Shown: piece after piece, positions 8,195-11,489 of the stretch
How positions within the stretch are numbered: the first letter of the stretch is position 1
Layout: each line of letters begins with the position of its first letter
Origin: Prevotellaceae bacterium
GTDB taxonomy: Bacteria > Bacteroidota > Bacteroidia > Bacteroidales > UBA932
DNA: 11,489 bases
Assembly: GCA_031268055.1 (NCBI GenBank)
Contig: JAIRXY010000054.1
Coordinates: forward strand, 1-11,489
Reading direction: 5' to 3'
Position numbers and translations under genes: made by a program
The notes under the pieces: model-generated
What the model saw: only the letters and a program-made list of their open reading frames with translations
Database searches by the model: none
What the model was told of the DNA's origin: nothing

Positions 8195-8301
8195 GAATGC
8201 GAAATAAATAACATGTAACAAGATAATTTACGAAAGACGCACAGTAGAGACGGGGCGCGCCCCGTCTCTACAAAACCGCTATATCTTGTTTATTTCGCAT
8301 C
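8195..8301. mobile_element. MITE-like element with terminal inverted repeats
   Basis: A 107-bp block carries a perfect 12-bp inverted repeat near its ends (ATGCGAAATAAA 8197-8208 and TTTATTTCGCAT 8289-8300). A second inner pairing (CAAGATA 8219-8225 with TATCTTG 8282-8288) and a 28-bp palindrome lie in the centre. The hexamer ACTTAG flanks it on both sides (8189-8194 and 8302-8307), which fits a target-site duplication. It encodes nothing. The right copy of the hexamer abuts the stop codon of the DUF4832-family gene. A large structured 3' UTR hairpin is the alternative reading. Confidence 0.5.
8244..8271. repeat. 28-bp perfect palindrome (GTAGAGAC...GTCTCTAC)
   Basis: A 14-bp arm begins GTAGAGACGGGGCG and meets its exact reverse complement with no spacer. 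It is extremely GC-rich against A/T-rich surroundings. Palindromes starting GTAGAGACG are, from memory, dispersed intergenic repeats in several bacterial phyla. Here it sits in the centre of the MITE-like element. No T-run follows on either strand, so it is not a typical terminator. Confidence 0.85.
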
Positions 8302-8307
8302 ACTTAG

Positions 8308-9849
8308 CTACTCAACCGAAACCGAAATCAAGCTGTTTACGCCAAGCCCATCGGTGGTTGTGAGCCACTCCACGTCGCTGTTGGCGCAGCGAATGGCGTA
8401 TTGCGGGTTGTACTTCAGCGCAGCCGCGCCGTCCGGTATCCACAAGCCCAGCCTGTAAGCTCCCGCAGGAAGCGTTGACGGGAGTGTAATGGAAGCCGAA
8501 ACGTGGTGCACCAGCGGCGTTTGGTCAACGTCCTGCGGTGCGTACGGCTGCCAATCGTTTACGTTTGCGCTGGTAAGCGCCGAAGCGCAAACCTTTCCGG
8601 CGCTATCTATCAGCACGAAGGAAACGGGGTGCTCGTTGAATAAGGTGGAAAATCCCCGGTTAATGAGCGAAACTTCTACCTGATTCGCCGCTCCTTTTTT
8701 CCACGGCAGATTTGTTTTCAGCTGCTGCAATTCGATGCGGTAGCCCAAGTGGTCGCGGATGTACTCAAATTCGCTGCGTGCCGCTTTTGTGCCATCCTTT
8801 TTTAGGAAGTAGGCGGGGGAGAACGGCATTTTGTTTTCCGTCAGAAACGTTTCGCTGATGGGAGTTTCTTTCCAGTACAGCATGGAAAACTTGTCGCTAT
8901 CGTTTCTTTCCTTGTAGTTGTGAATAGCGCTTAAAGAGGTATAATGCTGGAGGAAAAGCCGACGGGCTACTTGTGCGCCGTCAATGAGCCACCCGCTGTC
9001 CTTGTTGTCCGGATCTTGGTTGACGCTCCAGAATCCCCACGGCAGCTCACCGTCTACAATCAGGTAGGGGCTTTCCTTTACTATTTGCGCAAAGTTGGCG
9101 GATTCCTCCGACATATCGCCGTCCCACACGTGAGGTTTGATGACAATAAAATCATCGTGGAAGGAAAGCCTGTGGTAGTTGGCGTCGCCTTTCAGCAAGT
9201 TTTTATAGCTCGGAACGCGTATTTGTATCATCCGGTCTTCGGGGGTCATATCGCAAATCAGCTGCAATATATTTTTTTTCGTGGTCTCGGAGTTTTCCAA
9301 GCCGTGCACCGAGCTGTGCCATTCGCCCCAAGCGCCGATAAATCCGGCCTGCACCACTAAAATTACGTCTTTGTTGGCCTCCAGAAACGGCTTCAGCTGC
9401 TGCGTGTGCTGCTTAATATCAGCTTCGGTGGGGCCAAAAGCAATACGCCCCATAAAATCTTTTTCGTATGCAAAGCGCAGCGCCGCTTTCATTCCCAGCT
9501 CCCGCAGCTTATCGAGAAAAATCTGCATCGCTTCAAAATGCTTTTGCTCAAGTGGCTTGTTGGCAATATCGGTCAAGTAAAAATACGTTTGCACCAGCGT
9601 AATGCTATCGGAGGCGTATTTTTGCGCTTCCTGCTCCAGACGGGCGGTGATGCTTGGCGTTTTCTCCTTATCCCACGACTCAACGTCCAAGGCTACTTCC
9701 AAGCGCAGCCCACGCTCAGGATTGCGCAGGCCATTTTCCTCGTCGGCGTAGATGCCGTGAAATTGCTTGGTAGCAGGCGGGTTGCAGGCAGAAAAACAAA
9801 TGACCGCAAATAAAAATGTGAGATTTGAAATAGATGATAAAATTTTCAT
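8308..9849 (-). CDS. DUF4874/DUF4832-family lipoprotein (TIM-barrel-like)
   Basis: 513 residues. A hydrophobic N-terminus ends in FSAC (Cys22), a near-consensus lipobox. Asn-Pro-Pro follows the Cys, without the acidic surface-export signal, so the protein may stay in the periplasm. The N-terminal part (about 38-182) matches DUF4874: NPERGL (43-48), SITLVQTYFYLTD, ALRFAYEKDFMG, and QAGFIGAWGEWH (167-178). The following part (about 198-490) matches DUF4832: the IQIRVPSYK segment, HDDFIV (231-236), DGELPWG (266-272), and a C-terminal beta domain with INRGFSTLFNEHPVSFVL. The family is thought to adopt a glycoside-hydrolase-like barrel; its reaction is not established. Glu176 (WGEW) and Glu268 (DGEL) are candidate acidic catalytic residues by position only. 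It has its own terminator and a good -7 promoter element, so it is probably monocistronic. A role in glycan processing with the neighbouring SusCD unit is an inference from location. Confidence 0.85.
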   Translation of the reverse strand: MKILSSISNLTFLFAVICFSACNPPATKQFHGIYADEENGLRNPERGLRLEVALDVESWDKEKTPSITARLEQEAQKYASDSITLVQTYFYLTDIANKPLEQKHFEAMQIFLDKLRELGMKAALRFAYEKDFMGRIAFGPTEADIKQHTQQLKPFLEANKDVILVVQAGFIGAWGEWHSSVHGLENSETTKKNILQLICDMTPEDRMIQIRVPSYKNLLKGDANYHRLSFHDDFIVIKPHVWDGDMSEESANFAQIVKESPYLIVDGELPWGFWSVNQDPDNKDSGWLIDGAQVARRLFLQHYTSLSAIHNYKERNDSDKFSMLYWKETPISETFLTENKMPFSPAYFLKKDGTKAARSEFEYIRDHLGYRIELQQLKTNLPWKKGAANQVEVSLINRGFSTLFNEHPVSFVLIDSAGKVCASALTSANVNDWQPYAPQDVDQTPLVHHVSASITLPSTLPAGAYRLGLWIPDGAAALKYNPQYAIRCANSDVEWLTTTDGLGVNSLISVSVE

Positions 9850-9926
9850 TGTGTGTATGATTTATTTGTTGTGAAAAAAACATTATTAATGCAGGAGGAA
9901 ATTCACGATTATCCGGTAAGGCAATG

Positions 9927-9946
9927 GGCTAAAAGGTTAGCCCACG
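9927..9946 (-). promoter_or_regulatory. Stem-loop in the leader of the DUF4832-family gene
   Basis: A perfect 8-bp stem (TGGGCTAA 9927-9934 with TTAGCCCA 9939-9946) encloses a 4-base loop. It lies between the candidate promoter and the start codon, about 78 bases before the ATG. There is no T-run, so it could stabilise the mRNA or affect translation. Function unknown. Confidence 0.5.
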
Positions 9947-9993
9947 AGACAGCCGCTTCGTAGCTCTACAAGGCGACAATACTTGCATACGAA

Positions 9994-10001
9994 CAAAAGT
10001 A
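9994..10001 (-). promoter_or_regulatory. Candidate -7 element for the DUF4832-family gene
   Basis: TACTTTTG on the minus strand fits TAnnTTTG exactly and is the same octamer as the candidate upstream of guaB. No good TTTG is seen 19-21 bases upstream; the nearest TTG is about 14 away. The expected leader is roughly 140 bases. Confidence 0.45.
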
Positions 10002-10062
10002 GCAAATTTTTTTGGCAATTCCGTTTTCGGGCAGCTGCTATTTTTTATTTACCGCTGCCCTG

Positions 10063-10135
10063 CGCTATTGATAGCCGCCCTTTCAGGGCTGAAAGGGCGA
10101 AATCCGGGCAACGAACTTTTTATCGGACAATAGCG
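10063..10135. repeat. Nested inverted-repeat element (REP/MITE-like)
   Basis: CGCTATTG (10063-10070) and CAATAGCG (10128-10135) are perfect 8-bp inverted ends. Between them a perfect 10-bp stem (CGCCCTTTCA 10076-10085 with TGAAAGGGCG 10090-10099) encloses GGGC. The design, short outer inverted ends around a GC-rich hairpin, parallels the element at 8195-8301 but the sequences differ. It encodes nothing and lies between divergent promoters. Confidence 0.55.
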
Positions 10136-10168
10136 ATTCAAAATTCTGACTTTATTCACCGTCAGGTC

Positions 10169-10199
10169 ATTCAAAATTCAAAATTCAGAATTCAAAATT
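10169..10199. repeat. ATTCAAA heptamer tandem repeat
   Basis: Four consecutive 7-base units (ATTCAAA, ATTCAAA, ATTCAGA, ATTCAAA) plus ATT. An isolated ATTCAAAATTC copy lies just upstream at 10136-10146, beside the right end of the nested inverted repeat. The spacing keeps a 7-base period throughout. It is about 75 bases before the guaB promoter candidate. Confidence 0.9.
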
Positions 10200-10274
10200 G
10201 CTTTAATCCTCCCTTTCCAACATCTTTTAGCTGCAAAAGCAGCTATTGCTAACCGTTATTTTCTACAAAATGTT

Positions 10275-10282
10275 TACTTTTG
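10275..10282 (+). promoter_or_regulatory. Candidate -7 element of the guaB promoter
   Basis: TACTTTTG fits the Bacteroidota -7 consensus exactly and is followed by GCAGG, with the start expected near 10288. No convincing -33 TTTG is visible at 19-21 bases. The resulting leader is about 120 bases to the ATG at 10411. A small dyad GCAGG-6-CCTGC (10282-10297) spans the predicted start and could be an operator. Confidence 0.5.
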
Positions 10283-10292
10283 CAGGAATATA

Positions 10293-10334
10293 CCTGCCGG
10301 TAAGTTGCTTTGTTGGTATCACCTTTACGGCAGG
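10293..10334 (+). promoter_or_regulatory. Stem-loop in the guaB 5' leader
   Basis: CCTGCC (10293-10298) pairs with GGCAGG (10329-10334), extended by GTAA (10300-10303) with TTAC (10325-10328) and one bulged G, around a 21-base loop. It begins just after the predicted transcription start. GCTTTTGGC follows, too short a T-run for a confident terminator. It does not match a known purine riboswitch that I recognise. Confidence 0.4.
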
Positions 10335-10410
10335 GCTTTTGGCGCTGTTTTCCTGATTGTTGAATCGTTGGTTTATATTGTAAATATTAAATTATAAATA
10401 GCTTATTGAT

Positions 10411-11489
10411 ATGTCTTTTTATAAAGAAAGAGCTGCTACCGAGGGACTTACCTTTGACGATGTGCTGCTGTCGCCGGCATACTCCGAGGTGTTGCCGCGC
10501 GAAGTATCGGTTGCCACCCGGTTTACCCGCCGTATTTCTATCAACGCGCCCATTGTGTCGGCAGCAATGGATACCGTAACCGAGGCTCAGCTGGCCATCG
10601 CCATTGCCCGCGAAGGCGGCATTGGCGTAATCCACAAAAACATGAGCATTGAGCAGCAGGCGGCGCAGGTGCGCATCGTAAAGCGCGCCGAAAACGGAAT
10701 GATTTACGACCCGCTCACCATCAGCCCTGATAAAACGGTGGGTGAGGCGCTGTTCATTATGAAAGAAAATAAAATCGGCGGTATTCCGGTGATAAGCGAC
10801 CAGCGAAAGCTGGCAGGAATTGTCACCAACCGCGACTTGCGCTTTGAGTACAACATGAACCGCCCTGTTCGGGAAGTAATGACGCCGCGCGAAAAGCTCA
10901 TCACCATTACGGAGAAAGACTTCAAAAATCTTGATAGCGCCGTTGAAATCCTGCACATCCATAAAATTGAAAAGCTGCCGGTGGTGAACGCCGAGAACGA
11001 CACGCTGCAAGGCTTAGTTACGTTCAAAGACCTGACCAAGGTGAAGGATAACCCCAACGCCAGCAAGGACGGCATGGGTCGCCTGCGGGTGGCGGCAGGC
11101 GTGGGCATTACCCCCGACGCTATGCAGCGGGTGGCGGCGCTGGTGGAGGCCGGCGTTGACGCTATCGCCATCGACACGGCGCACGGCCATACACCCGGCG
11201 CGGTGGAGCTGCTCAAACAGGTAAAGCGCCTGTATTCGTCTATTGATGTGGTGGTGGGCAACACCGCTACCGCCGAGGCTGCCCTGCTGCTTGCCAACGC
11301 TGGCGCCGACGCTATAAAGGTGGGTATTGGCCCCGGCTCTATCTGCACCACGCGCATCATTGCAGGCGTAGGCGTGCCGCAGCTATCGGCCATATACGAC
11401 GTTGCAAAAGCCCTCAAGGGGGCGGGCATCCCCGTTATTGCCGACGGCGGAATTCGCTACTCCGGAGATATTGTGAAAGCGTTGGCGGC
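10411..11489 (+). CDS. guaB: IMP dehydrogenase (partial, runs off the window)
   Basis: Catalyses NAD-dependent oxidation of IMP to XMP, the committed cytosolic step of GMP synthesis. 359 codons are visible out of roughly 490 usual for the family. The N-terminus ([20 protein letters not shown]) and [20 protein letters not shown] are diagnostic of the catalytic barrel. A Bateman module follows, CBS1 about 97-151 and CBS2 about 157-210 (VREVMTP...KIEKLPVV...GLVTFKDL). The barrel then resumes with DTAHGH (255-260), VVGNTAT (281-287), the active-site loop GPGSICTTR with catalytic Cys312, and the phosphate-binding [10 protein letters not shown] (344-353). The mobile flap and C-terminus lie beyond the window. 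The start at 10411 fits family N-termini; the upstream DNA is A/T-rich without a Shine-Dalgarno. The gene is divergent from the DUF4832-family gene and is a conserved core marker flanking the accessory region. Confidence 0.97.
   Translation, partial: MSFYKERAATEGLTFDDVLLSPAYSEVLPREVSVATRFTRRISINAPIVSAAMDTVTEAQLAIAIAREGGIGVIHKNMSIEQQAAQVRIVKRAENGMIYDPLTISPDKTVGEALFIMKENKIGGIPVISDQRKLAGIVTNRDLRFEYNMNRPVREVMTPREKLITITEKDFKNLDSAVEILHIHKIEKLPVVNAENDTLQGLVTFKDLTKVKDNPNASKDGMGRLRVAAGVGITPDAMQRVAALVEAGVDAIAIDTAHGHTPGAVELLKQVKRLYSSIDVVVGNTATAEAALLLANAGADAIKVGIGPGSICTTRIIAGVGVPQLSAIYDVAKALKGAGIPVIADGGIRYSGDIVKALA

Noticed and set aside
10387..11429. Long minus-strand frames (207 and 241 codons) opposite guaB
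   Set aside because: The plus strand encodes IMP dehydrogenase with intact CBS and active-site motifs; the reverse frames are shadows.

Overview
The window looks like chromosomal DNA of a Bacteroidota (probably Bacteroidales) bacterium. The evidence is a complete SusC/SusD outer-membrane pair, lipoprotein signals of the Bacteroidota type, promoter -7 elements of the form TAnnTTTG, and start codons without a clear Shine-Dalgarno sequence. I cannot name a genus. GC is high (around 60%) in the core genes and drops to about 40% in intergenic DNA and in one gene segment.

Layout. Positions 1-156 (+) hold the end of a DUF3791-like gene, overlapping by ATGA a DUF3990-like gene that stops after 23 codons and looks broken. 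Positions 157-465 hold an imperfect inverted repeat and an intrinsic terminator facing the minus strand. Positions 466-7501 (-) are one three-gene operon read right to left: susC-like TonB-dependent transporter (7501-4265), susD-like lipoprotein (4241-2379), and a large multidomain surface lipoprotein, probably a surface glycan-binding protein (2340-466). Gaps are only 23 and 38 bases. Positions 7502-8307 are a repeat-rich intergenic region with a candidate promoter, a (GT)16 microsatellite, a terminator-like hairpin inside the presumed susC leader, a true-looking terminator for the next gene, and a 107-bp MITE-like element. Positions 8308-9849 (-) encode a lipoprotein of the DUF4874/DUF4832 family. 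Positions 9850-10410 separate it from the divergent guaB (10411 to the window end, +), an IMP dehydrogenase cut off by the window edge.

How the parts work together. SusC, SusD and the third lipoprotein form a minimal polysaccharide-uptake unit: the lipoproteins capture glycan at the surface and SusC imports oligosaccharides with TonB energy. No CAZyme, sulfatase, sigma/anti-sigma pair or hybrid two-component regulator is in the window, and SusC lacks the N-terminal STN domain that would couple it to an anti-sigma factor. The substrate is therefore unknown. The DUF4832 protein is on the same strand but has its own terminator and candidate promoter, so it is probably a separate transcript. guaB is housekeeping and marks the edge of the accessory region.

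The most unusual points are a sharp composition break inside the glycan-binding lipoprotein that coincides with a domain boundary, the combination of microsatellite and terminator hairpin ahead of susC, and the MITE-like element sitting next to the DUF4832 stop codon. I saw no sign of a wholly new multi-gene system.
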